This document shows positions 17,747 to 26,390 of a stretch of 64,000 bases of DNA, piece after piece. The notes under the pieces were generated by a model, which was not told where the DNA came from, ran no database searches, and saw nothing but the letters and a program-made list of their open reading frames with translations. Source of the DNA: Myxococcales bacterium (lineage in GTDB: Bacteria > Myxococcota > Myxococcia > Myxococcales > Myxococcaceae). A program made the position numbers and the translations under genes. Each line of letters begins with the position of its first letter. The stretch's first letter is position 1. Where the stretch lies: the NCBI GenBank assembly GCA_030681895.1, contig JAUXRI010000264.1, positions 1-64,000 on the forward strand, read 5' to 3'.

Positions 17747-18534
17747 GGCCGCGCGGGGCCTGGCTGCTGCTCGGTCTCGTCTGGTCGTGCGCCACGCCGC
17801 GTGAGCTGAAGACAGAAGACGTGCGGGTCGAGCGCATCGTGCTCACCCCCACGTTCGAGCTCGCGCGGCTGTCGGACACGCTCTGGATTCACACGACGTA
17901 CAAAGAGCTCGCCGGCGTCGGTGCGGTGCCGTCGAACGGCCTGATGCTGGCGACGGCTGACGGCGTGGTGTTGATCGACACGCCCTGGACGCCGGCTGCG
18001 ACGCGCACCCTGCTCGAGTGGATCAGCTCGCGGCTCGGCAAGCCGGTGACCGACGTCATCGTCACCCACTCACATGACGATCGAACGGGCGGCGTCGCGG
18101 AGTTGGCTCCGGCGACGAAGGTGCATGCGCTCCCGCTCACGTCGAAGTTGGCTGCCGCGCAGGGCGTCTCGTTCACTGCACAGGCGCTCGCGGAGCCTGA
18201 GACGAAACTCGGGCTGGGCGGCACTCCGGTGACGGTGTTCTCACCCGGCGCCGGTCACGCGCCAGACAACGTCGTCGTCTGGCTGCCGGAGCATCGCGTG
18301 CTCTTCGGAGGGTGCTTCATCAAGTCGGCAGCCGCTGGCGATCTCGGCAACGTCGCCGACGCGAACCTCGCCAGCTGGGACGTCAGCCTGAAGACGCTGC
18401 GGGCCTGGGCCAGTCCTCTCGAGACACCCGCCCGGCCGGTCATCGTCGTGCCTGGACACGGCGGCCTCGGGGGCACGGCACTGATCGTCCACACGCAGGA
18501 ACTGGTGTCGAAGGCGATCTCGCAGCAGCGATGA
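17743..18534 (+). CDS. Subclass B1-type metallo-beta-lactamase lipoprotein
   Basis: This 263-residue MBL-fold protein starts at a GTG in a 4-bp overlap with nuoI. The N-terminus is a lipoprotein-like signal with Cys16 (LVWSC; Trp at -2 is unusual). All six zinc ligands of B1 beta-lactamases are present: His109, His111 and Asp113 (THSHDDRTGG), His172 (GAGHAPDNVVVWLP), Cys191 (FGGCFIKS) and His239 (PGHGG). Lys194, equivalent to the substrate-binding Lys224, is also present. The segment AVPSNGLMLATADGVVLIDT is typical of B1 enzymes. By family knowledge it should hydrolyse beta-lactams, including carbapenems, in the periplasm; activity is inferred. An AmpG-like permease lies about 450 bp downstream. 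Subclass assignment is strong from ligands. Confidence 0.88.
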   Translation: MRPRGAWLLLGLVWSCATPRELKTEDVRVERIVLTPTFELARLSDTLWIHTTYKELAGVGAVPSNGLMLATADGVVLIDTPWTPAATRTLLEWISSRLGKPVTDVIVTHSHDDRTGGVAELAPATKVHALPLTSKLAAAQGVSFTAQALAEPETKLGLGGTPVTVFSPGAGHAPDNVVVWLPEHRVLFGGCFIKSAAAGDLGNVADANLASWDVSLKTLRAWASPLETPARPVIVVPGHGGLGGTALIVHTQELVSKAISQQR

Positions 18535-18980
18535 CGACGTGCCCCTCCGCTCCGATCGGAGCGGCCTGGAAGCACCGCCATCTCGCCGAGACGTCGTTCG
18601 GAATGCGCATGCTCTCCAGCCGAAGCTGGCGCGCGTTCGGCGTGATGTTCTCGTTGATGGCGCGGCTCCAGAAGCGCAGGGGGCGAGGTGGCAGCGTGCG
18701 TGACGGGGCCAGCGTGCGTGCGTGACGGGGCAAGCGCCTCCGACCCGGGCCCCGACGGCCGGCCAATCCTCCCTGAAACCACACGAGGAGCCGGCCGAGC
18801 CACCTTCGGGTTCGTCGCGCCGCTGATGGAGACGGGCGCGGTCACCGCGCCTCTCGGCAACCCGGTTTCATCGCATCGAGTTCAAGGCGCCCGATCGATC
18901 GTGAAGCGCAGCTCCGTGCACGAGCCCATGCAGACCGCCTCGACGGCGCGGTGTTCGCCGCTTCGGAGCCCTCCGAGGTC
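18535..18980. other. 446-bp intergenic region with 18-bp palindrome
   Basis: I find no convincing gene between the beta-lactamase stop and the AmpG-like gene. Immediately after the stop lies a perfect palindrome CCGCTCCGATCGGAGCGG (18547-18564), which could be an operator or a transcript-ending hairpin without a T-run. Near 18693-18731 a 15-base sequence GCGTGCGTGACGGGG occurs twice in tandem, slightly offset. A 64-codon frame opens at 18531 overlapping the beta-lactamase stop, but its sequence is Arg-rich and unconvincing. Confidence 0.5.
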
Positions 18981-20552
18981 ATGCGACACTCCTCACTCGT
19001 GTCGGAACCGAAGCAGCCCTCTTCTGTGTTGGTGGCCTTCAAGAGCTGGCGGGTGGGCGCGGTCGCGCTGCTGTCGCTCTCGTCGGGCCTGCCGCTGGGC
19101 CTGGTGTGGCTCTCGGTCCCCACGTGGATGGCGGCGGCCGGCGTCGACATCAAGACGGTCGGGCTGATCACGCTCGCGCAAGCGCCCTACTCGTTCAAGT
19201 TCGTCTGGGCGCCGCTGATGGACCGGGTGTGGCCTCCCTTCCTCGGCCGCAAACGCGGGTGGATTCTCCTCACCCAGCTCGCCCTCGCCGCACTCTTCGG
19301 AGCGCTCGCCTCGGTCGCCACCTCACCGACGGTGGGCACCATCTCGGCGCTGCTGCTCGCGATCTCCTTCGCCTCGGCGACGCAGGACATCGCCGTCGAC
19401 GCGTACACCGTCGAGGTGTTGCGCGAGGGAGAACAAGGCGCGGCAGCCGGCACCCGCACCGCGATGTACCGCGTCGCGATGTGGATCTCGGGGAACGCGG
19501 CGATCTCGCTCGGCCCCATCTGGGGCTGGGACGTCACCATCTGGGCGCTCGCGGGGCTCTTCCTCGCGCTGATTCCCGTCACCGTCTTCGCGCCCGAGCC
19601 CGTCAGCCAACCGGCACCACCAACCTCGCTCCGGGCCGCCGTCTGGGAACCGTTCGTCGGCTTCCTCTCGCGCCCGCGCGCGCTCGAGATTCTGGCCTTC
19701 GTCTTTCTGTACAAGCTCGCCGACAACCTGGCGACGGCGCTCATTCGCCCCTTCCTGCAGCAGCACGGCTACGACGCGTGGGACGTGGGCGTCGGCAGCG
19801 GCACCGCCACGCTGATCTCGATCGCGCTCGGCACGATCATCGGCGGCCTGCTGACGGAGCGCCTCAGCGTGCCCCGCGCGTTGTGGATCTTCGGAATCAT
19901 CCAGGGCCTCACGAACGTCGGCTACGCGGTCGTCGCGGCGTCTCCCGTCGACCGCACGTTGCTCTACGTCGCCGTCAGCCTCGAGAACTTCACCGGTGGC
20001 CTCGGCACGGCGGCGTTCTCGTTCTTGATGATCAAGCTCACCGCGAAGCGCTTCTCGGCGACGCAGTACGCGCTGCTCTCGAGCCTCTTCGGCCTTGGCC
20101 GTACCTTGACCGGGCCGCCAGCCGGAGCGCTCGCCGATGCCCTGGGCTGGAGCGTCTTCTTCCTGCTTTCGATCCCCGCGGCCATTCCCGGCCTCGTGAT
20201 GCTCCACCGGTTCGCGCCGTTCGGGAAGGCGAGCCTCATCGAACTCTCCGCAGACGAGGTGAAGCCCATCGAGCGCGGCCTGCCATGGGAATCGAAGGCG
20301 CTCTGGCAACGAGGCGCGGCCGCGGCGGCGATCGCGACGCTCGTCGGGGTCGTGGGAGCCAGCCTGCTCACCGCGTTGAAGGCGTGGCGAGAGACGAAGA
20401 CCTTTGACGTCGGCGCCGCCCTGGTGAGCACCGTCACGCCGCACGCGCCGGCCGAGGCGATCGATCTCATCGGCTCGCTGCTGTTCGGGGCCCTCACCGG
20501 TCTCGCCATCGCCGCGACGCTGGCTGCACGGGGAAGAACGAAGCCCGTGTGA
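18981..20552 (+). CDS. AmpG-like MFS muropeptide permease
   Basis: This 523-residue protein has about 12-14 hydrophobic helices. The first third is characteristic of AmpG: SSGLPLGLVWLSVPTWMAAA, GVDIKTVGLITLAQAPYSFK, FVWAPLMDRVWPPFLGRKRG, then SATQDIAVDAY. AmpG permeases bring anhydromuropeptides from the periplasm into the cytosol for cell-wall recycling, and in several bacteria they feed the signal that induces beta-lactamase. It lies downstream of the B1 beta-lactamase on the same strand, separated by 446 bp. ATG 18981 is chosen because GAGG precedes it; an in-frame start at 18951 cannot be excluded. Family call is good; exact substrate is inferred. Confidence 0.82.
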   Translation: MRHSSLVSEPKQPSSVLVAFKSWRVGAVALLSLSSGLPLGLVWLSVPTWMAAAGVDIKTVGLITLAQAPYSFKFVWAPLMDRVWPPFLGRKRGWILLTQLALAALFGALASVATSPTVGTISALLLAISFASATQDIAVDAYTVEVLREGEQGAAAGTRTAMYRVAMWISGNAAISLGPIWGWDVTIWALAGLFLALIPVTVFAPEPVSQPAPPTSLRAAVWEPFVGFLSRPRALEILAFVFLYKLADNLATALIRPFLQQHGYDAWDVGVGSGTATLISIALGTIIGGLLTERLSVPRALWIFGIIQGLTNVGYAVVAASPVDRTLLYVAVSLENFTGGLGTAAFSFLMIKLTAKRFSATQYALLSSLFGLGRTLTGPPAGALADALGWSVFFLLSIPAAIPGLVMLHRFAPFGKASLIELSADEVKPIERGLPWESKALWQRGAAAAAIATLVGVVGASLLTALKAWRETKTFDVGAALVSTVTPHAPAEAIDLIGSLLFGALTGLAIAATLAARGRTKPV

Positions 20553-20613
20553 AGTCTCGTGAAGCGAAGGCGCCCGGGAAGCGAAACGGCAGGTCCCCGG
20601 TTAGGGTGCGCAC

Positions 20614-21837
20614 ATGTTGGGTCTTCGCATCGCGTTCGGGCTGGTGGCGCTCCTCGTCTTCGGGGGCCTCAACTTCTTTCTCTTCAAGCGGTTGATCATC
20701 GACGTCACCACCAACGCGTGGGTGAAGCGCGGGCTGAGCGTCTTGCTCGTCTCGACCTACGCCGCGGTGCCGCTGCTGCGCTGGTGGGGCGCTGACGGCA
20801 CGCCTCCGCAGACCGCCACGCTCGTGGTGCTGATCTTCTGGGGCCTGCTGCTGAACGTGTTGCTGGTACTGGTCGGCTTCGAAGCCGTGAAGTGGTGGGT
20901 GAACCGGCGTGCGGCGAAAAGTGCACCGGCACACGCGGTCGCCAGTGGCGTGCCGACGCTCGAGAGCGTCTCGGTCGTGCCGCCCGTCACGCCGGCCGTC
21001 GATGACCCCCAGCGGCGCCAGTTCCTCGCGCGCGTGGGAGCTGCCACCGCCCTCGGCGTCGGCGGAGGACTCACCACCTTCGGCGTCTACAAGGCGCTGA
21101 CGCCACCGGAGATCACCGAAGTCCCGGTGCGGATTCCCGGGCTGCCAAAGGCGCTCGAGGGCTTCACGATCGTGCAGCTGTCGGACATTCACGTCGGCGC
21201 GGTCATTCAAGAGAAGTTCCTCGACGTGCTGGTCTCGGAAGCGAACCGCGCGAAGCCCGACCTCGTCGCCATCACGGGCGATCTCGTCGACGGCTCACCG
21301 AACTCCCTCGGCCGGTACGTGGCGCGCCTGCGAAACCTGAACTCGAAGTTCGGCACGTATTTCTGCTCGGGCAACCACGACTACTACTCAGGCTGGGAGC
21401 GATGGGCGGCGGTGCTCCCCGACTTCGGCTTCACGGTGCTGCGCAACCGCTTCGTCACCATCGGAGACGCAGGCGCCTCGTTCGATCTCGTCGGCGTCGA
21501 CGACTGGGGCCGAATGGGCGTCGGCGACTACGACCTCGACGCAGCGACGGCCGGGAGAGATCCCTCCCGCGCCTCCGTGCTGCTCGCGCACCAGCCGTCG
21601 AACCTCGAAGCGGTGTCGGCGAAGAACCTCGGCCTGCAGCTCTCAGGGCACACGCACGGCGGGCAGCTCTTCCCCGGAACCCTGGTCGGCGCGCTCATGT
21701 GGCAGGAGCGGAACACCGGCCTCTCGAAGCACGGCAACAGCCAGCTCTACACGTCGCGCGGCTGCGGTTTCGTCGGGCCGCCAATGCGAATCGGTGCGCC
21801 GCCTGAAGTGGTGAAGCTCGTGTTGACCACCGCCTGA
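20614..21837 (+). CDS. Membrane-anchored metallophosphoesterase
   Basis: This 407-residue protein begins with three to four hydrophobic helices (residues 1-110). A linker follows, then an RRQFLARVGAATALGVGGG segment that looks like an internal twin-Arg or anchor helix, and a calcineurin-like phosphoesterase domain (about 165-400). The metal-binding motifs are complete and in order: SDIHVG, GDLVDG, GNHDYY and SGHTHGGQLFPG. This arrangement matches the YaeI/YkuE-type phosphoesterases, some of which act on lipid headgroups such as UDP-diacylglucosamine; the substrate here is unknown. It follows the permease by 61 bp on the same strand. Confidence 0.88.
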   Translation: MLGLRIAFGLVALLVFGGLNFFLFKRLIIDVTTNAWVKRGLSVLLVSTYAAVPLLRWWGADGTPPQTATLVVLIFWGLLLNVLLVLVGFEAVKWWVNRRAAKSAPAHAVASGVPTLESVSVVPPVTPAVDDPQRRQFLARVGAATALGVGGGLTTFGVYKALTPPEITEVPVRIPGLPKALEGFTIVQLSDIHVGAVIQEKFLDVLVSEANRAKPDLVAITGDLVDGSPNSLGRYVARLRNLNSKFGTYFCSGNHDYYSGWERWAAVLPDFGFTVLRNRFVTIGDAGASFDLVGVDDWGRMGVGDYDLDAATAGRDPSRASVLLAHQPSNLEAVSAKNLGLQLSGHTHGGQLFPGTLVGALMWQERNTGLSKHGNSQLYTSRGCGFVGPPMRIGAPPEVVKLVLTTA

Positions 21838-21839
21838 CG

Positions 21840-22463
21840 TCAGCGCAGGTCGCCAGCCAACTTGAAGTTGATGATGCAGCCGCGCACGCCCGCCATGTTC
21901 GGGGACCGCGAGATGAGGCTGTTCTCGATCAGATCACACTCGGCGCCGCCATCTGCCGTGTCGGCGACGAGGCCCAACGAGTTGGTCACGTCGAGCTCGA
22001 ACTTCGGGCCGTTGTCCCGCATCGTCCACGTCTCGAGCTGGGTCAGGCTGCAGGTACTGTCCCGCTCCATGCCCGTGGTGTCACGAACGCGAAGGGGCTC
22101 CTTCAGCAGGTCGCGCACGAAGGTCAGCTCGGTGCCACCAACGACGAACACGATGCCGCTGTTCGAGTCGGAGCACGTCGAGGGATCGAGCGAGGTGCAG
22201 GTCTGCGCCTTCGCCGTCTTTCCCTCGGGGTCGGTCTTGTAGATGAGGAAGCTGTTCATGCCGAAGGGGAGCGCCGACACGCTCGCGCGGAAGTCCTCGG
22301 CGTCGCTACAGGTGCCCCACTCGAGCGTCGACGAGGCGACCTTCCAGAAATACGTCGTGTTCTTCTCGACGGTCGTCCGGCCCTGAACGGGCTGAGGACT
22401 CACCGTGCCGGGACATCCGGACATCACCGTCACGATCGCCATCACGAGGAACGCACGCCACAT
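21840..22463 (-). CDS. Predicted lipoprotein of unknown function
   Basis: From the ATG at 22463 this is a 207-residue protein with lipoprotein signal MWRAFLVMAIVTVMSGC. The mature part has six or more cysteines and ends GVRGCIINFKLAGDL. I recognise no domain. It is the last gene of a minus-strand run (26606 to 21840) and ends tail-to-tail, 2 bp from the metallophosphoesterase stop. A longer start at 22505 would overlap the upstream gene and break the signal peptide, so 22463 is preferred. Confidence 0.65.
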   Translation of the reverse strand: MWRAFLVMAIVTVMSGCPGTVSPQPVQGRTTVEKNTTYFWKVASSTLEWGTCSDAEDFRASVSALPFGMNSFLIYKTDPEGKTAKAQTCTSLDPSTCSDSNSGIVFVVGGTELTFVRDLLKEPLRVRDTTGMERDSTCSLTQLETWTMRDNGPKFELDVTNSLGLVADTADGGAECDLIENSLISRSPNMAGVRGCIINFKLAGDLR

Positions 22464-22501
22464 GGCGAAGACGCTACCCGAAGCGTGGGCCGCTCGTCTG
22501 C

Positions 22502-23116
22502 TCACCCGACGATGATGCCTTTGCCCTGACGCAAGACCTCGATCTGGTCCTCGAACAGCGAGACGACCGTCGAGGGCTCGTTGGGCTGCACGCCACCATC
22601 GAGGATGAGATCGAGCCGATTGCCGAGCTTCTCCTTGATGTCCTTCGCGTCGATCAACACGTCACCGTCGAGATCGGTCGCAGACGTGGTGACGATCGGC
22701 CGGCCGAGCGCCGACGCGATCGCGAGCATCAACGGCGCCTGCGGCACGCGAATGCCGACCTGCCGCTGCTTCGTCTGCATCATGTCGGGCACCAGCCTGG
22801 TGGCTGTGAGCACGAACGTGAACGGGCCAGGCGTCAGCTGCTTCATCGTGCGGTACGCGAACTTGCTGACGACCGCGTACTTCGACACGTCCGAGAGATC
22901 AGGGCACAGGAACGCGAGCGGCTTCTTCCGATCACGCCCCTTCACGCCGTACAGCCGGTCGATGGCCTTGCGCGAGTTGAGGTCGCAGCCGATGCCGTAA
23001 TACGTGTCCGTCGGGTAGGCGATGAGGCCGCCGTCCTCCAGCACCTTCGCGGCGCGCTCGACGATGCGCGGCTGAGGATGGCTGGGATCGACCTCGAGAA
23101 TCGGTGCTGAACTCAT
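22502..23116 (-). CDS. L-threonylcarbamoyladenylate synthase family (Sua5/YciO/YrdC)
   Basis: From the ATG at 23116 the protein has 204 residues, the size of TsaC/YciO. It shows the YrdC fold signature: GGLIAYPTDTYYGIGCDLNS, then KKPLAFLCPDLSDVSKYA, TPGPFTFVLTATRLVP and GIRVPQAP with SATDLDG. TsaC proteins make threonylcarbamoyl-AMP for t6A37 of tRNAs; YciO relatives are close paralogues with weaker activity. I cannot say which from motifs alone. The longer frame to 23221 overlaps a neighbour. It is in a run with short gaps (25 and 38 bp), suggesting an operon. Confidence 0.88.
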   Translation of the reverse strand: MSSAPILEVDPSHPQPRIVERAAKVLEDGGLIAYPTDTYYGIGCDLNSRKAIDRLYGVKGRDRKKPLAFLCPDLSDVSKYAVVSKFAYRTMKQLTPGPFTFVLTATRLVPDMMQTKQRQVGIRVPQAPLMLAIASALGRPIVTTSATDLDGDVLIDAKDIKEKLGNRLDLILDGGVQPNEPSTVVSLFEDQIEVLRQGKGIIVG

Positions 23117-23141
23117 GACGGGTCTGCTGTACCCGAAGTCG

Positions 23142-23804
23142 TCAGCCTTTGCAGGACTTCCACTCGGCCTTGAACGCCTCGATGGTGGGATCGTAGGTGA
23201 GCTCGAGCTGACAGCGATCACCCACGACGACGGCCGACATCACGCCACCGAAGTCGGCGTGCAGCACCGCCCGCGTCTTGCCCTTCGGATCGAACATCGC
23301 GATCGACAGGCGCGGTTGGCACGCAGCCGCGGCAGGCCTCACGATCATCGCCGACGACGGCGCCTTCTTCACCGTCATGAACTGCTCCACCGGAGACTCG
23401 GGCAGCTTGCTCGGGCACAGCTTGCCGAAGTCGCTCGCGGGCCACTTCCATTCCTCGACGGGCGCGACGGTCTTGCACGGCACGAGCGGCGTGAACGCTC
23501 CCTGGCTGACGTGCTTCATCACCATACCCAGCGTGCCCTTCTTGAAGAGCTTCGCTTCGGCGCCCGGGTTCTCGTCGAGCCAACGCTGCAGCTTCTCGAG
23601 CATCGTCAGCGCCGCGCCCATCGCGCGCAGGCCCGAGACGGCCTGGGTCGGGCACTCCGCGCCGGCATACCGGAGCAGTTTGTCGCCATCCTGCGCAACG
23701 CTCGCGGGCTGCAGCACCTCGACGGTGAAGACGGCGAGCGGGGGCTGGAGCGGTTTGAGCGCAGGCAGCGCGGAGAGCACGGTCGCGGCGAGGACGGAGA
23801 ACAT
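23142..23804 (-). CDS. Exported protein of unknown function
   Basis: This 220-residue protein starts at the ATG at 23804 with a signal peptide MFSVLAATVLSALPALK and no lipobox. It has five cysteines in the mature part, including one near the C-terminus (EWKSCKG), and a predominantly alpha/beta composition. No known domain is recognised. The gene lies between the TsaC-like and hydrolase genes, 25 and 40 bp from its neighbours. It is likely periplasmic. Confidence 0.6.
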   Translation of the reverse strand: MFSVLAATVLSALPALKPLQPPLAVFTVEVLQPASVAQDGDKLLRYAGAECPTQAVSGLRAMGAALTMLEKLQRWLDENPGAEAKLFKKGTLGMVMKHVSQGAFTPLVPCKTVAPVEEWKWPASDFGKLCPSKLPESPVEQFMTVKKAPSSAMIVRPAAAACQPRLSIAMFDPKGKTRAVLHADFGGVMSAVVVGDRCQLELTYDPTIEAFKAEWKSCKG

Positions 23805-23844
23805 GCGCGCCTTATGCCGTGGGACCGCACCGACGGAAAGAGGC

Positions 23845-24372
23845 TCAGGCTCGGCGGAGGAACTCGACGGCGAGCTCGACGGCCCGCGCCTCATGCCGTC
23901 GTCCGAACGAGTGCCCTGCACCCGCCAGCACCTCGAGCTGGAGCGCCCGGTTCTTCGCAACCAGCGGCTGCAACACCTCGAGCGGCCCCTTTTCGTCAGC
24001 GTCGCCCTGAACGATCAGCGTCGGCACCCGCACGGCGAGCAGCGCGGCTTCGTCGTCGGGGCGTGGGCGGCCGGGTGGACGAACCGGAAAGCCGAGCAAC
24101 ACCAGTGCCCTCACTCGATGCGTCAACGCATGACGAAGCGCGACCCGGCCTCCGAACGAGCGCCCCACGATCGACGGGACAGCCCGCGGTGCGAGGTGAG
24201 CCGCCAGGTGCGCCAGCTCCCGCTCGAAGCCAGGTGACGGTCGGCCTCGAGGCAGCCCGGGGAACTCGGCACTGAAACGATCTCCCGCGGCCTTCGCGAC
24301 GGCGACGAGGATCGGCTGTCGCGCCGCGCCATTGAAGCCAGGCAGCAGCACCAGCGATCGTCTCGCGCTCAT
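23845..24372 (-). CDS. Small alpha/beta hydrolase
   Basis: This 175-residue protein has an alpha/beta-hydrolase core: LVLLPGFNGAARQP at the start (oxyanion loop), nucleophile elbow GRSFGG (GxSxG-like), an acidic residue in QGDADEKGP and the catalytic His in GAGHSFGR. Size and layout fit the dienelactone-hydrolase/KANL3-Tex30-like small hydrolases. The substrate is unknown. Its ATG overlaps the stop of the upstream TPR gene (ATGA), so they are translated together. Confidence 0.8.
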   Translation of the reverse strand: MSARRSLVLLPGFNGAARQPILVAVAKAAGDRFSAEFPGLPRGRPSPGFERELAHLAAHLAPRAVPSIVGRSFGGRVALRHALTHRVRALVLLGFPVRPPGRPRPDDEAALLAVRVPTLIVQGDADEKGPLEVLQPLVAKNRALQLEVLAGAGHSFGRRHEARAVELAVEFLRRA

Positions 24373-26357
24373 TTCGCGCCGAGCAGTTGGGCGAGCAGGC
24401 TCGGCCCGCCCTCGAAGTGCAGCAGGAAGGCCTCGCGGAAGCTCTTCAGCTCATCCCAGCTCAGATCGATCGCCAGGCCATGCGCGACGGGATCGCGGAG
24501 CCGCTCCTTCGCCGTCTGGACGAAGCGGGCGAGCGCGTCGAGAAATATTTCAGAGAACCCCGCGTCGCGGCTGAGGAACTTCGCGAAGTCAGCCAGCGGG
24601 CCCTCGTGGCGGCGGGTAATCGCACGCACCACCTCGCCGAGCGACGGCGCCTTCGCCTCGAACGAACGATCGAACGCCTCGACGAACCGATCGAAGTACT
24701 CCGGCCGACGGCCACGCTGCTCACGCACGGCGCCCTTCAAGAACGGCTCGCGGCGCCCTTCCCGCTCCAGCCACTCGTCGAAGCGCTGCACGAGCAACAT
24801 GAAGAGCGCGCGCTCCAGAGCCCCCGAGAACAACACCGCCACCGCGGCCGACGGGAGCTCGGAGTACAGGCCCTTCTGGTACGTGCGCTCCGCGACGAGC
24901 ACCATGCGCAAGAGCGTCTCGGGACACTTCGCGGCGACGCTGCCCAGGCCTTCGTCGACGACCTGCCGCGCCTTCTCGTCGCTGTCGCGTTCGCGGGCCT
25001 CGAGCTCTTCGCGCAGCCGCAGCGCTTGCTCGTCCTTCACCTTCTTCGCGTCGCGCTCGAGCTGCTTCGCCCGGCCTTCCGCGTCGGCGGAGAGGTGCTT
25101 GAGACGCTGGAGTTCGCGGCGCATGGCGTCGAGCTCGCTTTCGCGCGCGAGGAACCGCCGCTTCATCGCCTCAGCCTCGGAGCGGGCCGCCTCGACGCGG
25201 GCCTCCGACGACGCCTTGAGTTCGTGTTTCCACGCGACGCGCCGCGACGACGACTGTGACGCCAGCCGCGCTTCCGACTCGTTGGGATCGAGCTCGAGCG
25301 CTTTCGCGAACGACGCGTCGGCCACCTCGAAGTCTCCGCGCTCTGCAGAGAGGTGCCCCAGTTCGAGCCACACGCGCGCGCCGAGGAGCTTCAGCTCGGC
25401 CTCGGGCAGCGCCTTCGCGCGATCGATCAGCGCACGCGCCTCATCCAGGCGGCCCATCTGGCGCATCGCGCGGGCACGGGCAACGAGGCGCTCGAAGTCG
25501 TAGCCGGGCAGGCGCTCGCCGACCGAGCCCTCGGAGCGATCGAGCTCGGCCATCGCCTCGGTGGGACGGTTCCGGCTCAGGTACACCTGCGCAAAGAGCA
25601 GGCGATCTTCTGCGCTCGCGCCTTCGCCACAACGCTGAATGAACGCCGTCGCGAGCGCCTCTTCACCGTTGAGCTGCGCGGCCAGCGCGGCGTGCGGAAG
25701 ATGCTCGGGCTCGAGCTGTCCATCGGCGTCGAGCGCGCGGAACCGCTCGAGCGAGCCGCGCGGGTCACCCTGCATCAGCCGGCAGTCTGCTTCGATGGCG
25801 CGCGCGGCAGAGCGGATCGACGCGTCACGCGAGTTCGTGCCGATCTGCACCGCGATGGCTTCGGCGCCGTGCGCGTCACCTCGCTGCGCCTTGGCGAGCG
25901 CGAGCACCAGCCGGGTGTCGTCCCCTCCGCCCGTCAGCAACGCCGCGGCGAGCGCCGTCTCGGCTTCTTCGATGCGGCCCAGCTTGAGCAGGCCAGCGGC
26001 GAAGTGCGTCAGGAAGGTGGGGTCGCGTCGCATCTGGTTGCGCACGCGCGACATGAGCTCGACAGCCCGGGCCGACTCGTTCGCGTGAAGCAGCAGCGCG
26101 CCCAGCCGCACCATCAGGTTCGGCTGTTCTGGAAACCGCGCGAGCGCCTTCTCGACGAACAGCCTCGCTTCCGGCCGGCGACCCGACAGCTCGAGCGCCT
26201 CCGCGTACAGCGAGTGGGCGTCGGGGCCGGGCAGGACCTGCGCGTGGACGACAGGCTCGAGCACCTCGAGCGCCCGATCGTACGCCTTCGTGCTCAACAG
26301 GAGCCGCGCCTGATCGAGGAGCGCCGAGGCCTTCCGCTTGTTGAGCCGACCCGCCAC
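24369..26357 (-). CDS. TPR/coiled-coil protein with HEPN-like C-terminal domain
   Basis: This 662-residue cytosolic protein starts at a GTG at 26357. Residues 10-360 are tetratricopeptide-type helical repeats, for example AYDRALEVLEPVVHAQ and GDFEVADASFAKALELDPNE. About 370-470 is a charged coiled coil rich in Glu/Arg/Lys. The last 190 residues form a separate helical domain containing RDPVAHG (Arg621, His626), the RxxxxH spacing typical of HEPN domains, and AAVAVLFSGALERALFMLLV. HEPN domains are often RNases or toxin/antiviral parts, so this could be an RNase or a degenerate scaffold; the fold assignment is inference. It is coupled to the hydrolase gene by an ATGA overlap. Confidence 0.75.
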   Translation of the reverse strand: MAGRLNKRKASALLDQARLLLSTKAYDRALEVLEPVVHAQVLPGPDAHSLYAEALELSGRRPEARLFVEKALARFPEQPNLMVRLGALLLHANESARAVELMSRVRNQMRRDPTFLTHFAAGLLKLGRIEEAETALAAALLTGGGDDTRLVLALAKAQRGDAHGAEAIAVQIGTNSRDASIRSAARAIEADCRLMQGDPRGSLERFRALDADGQLEPEHLPHAALAAQLNGEEALATAFIQRCGEGASAEDRLLFAQVYLSRNRPTEAMAELDRSEGSVGERLPGYDFERLVARARAMRQMGRLDEARALIDRAKALPEAELKLLGARVWLELGHLSAERGDFEVADASFAKALELDPNESEARLASQSSSRRVAWKHELKASSEARVEAARSEAEAMKRRFLARESELDAMRRELQRLKHLSADAEGRAKQLERDAKKVKDEQALRLREELEARERDSDEKARQVVDEGLGSVAAKCPETLLRMVLVAERTYQKGLYSELPSAAVAVLFSGALERALFMLLVQRFDEWLEREGRREPFLKGAVREQRGRRPEYFDRFVEAFDRSFEAKAPSLGEVVRAITRRHEGPLADFAKFLSRDAGFSEIFLDALARFVQTAKERLRDPVAHGLAIDLSWDELKSFREAFLLHFEGGPSLLAQLLGAK

Positions 26358-26390
26358 GAGCCGAAGTCTAGCGGGCGATGCCCCGAGGCC

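Noticed and set aside
18531..18725. 64-codon gene overlapping the beta-lactamase stop
   Set aside because: Arg/Ser-rich, no ribosome-binding site or motif, and part of it is the tandem GCGTGCGTGACGGGG sequence.
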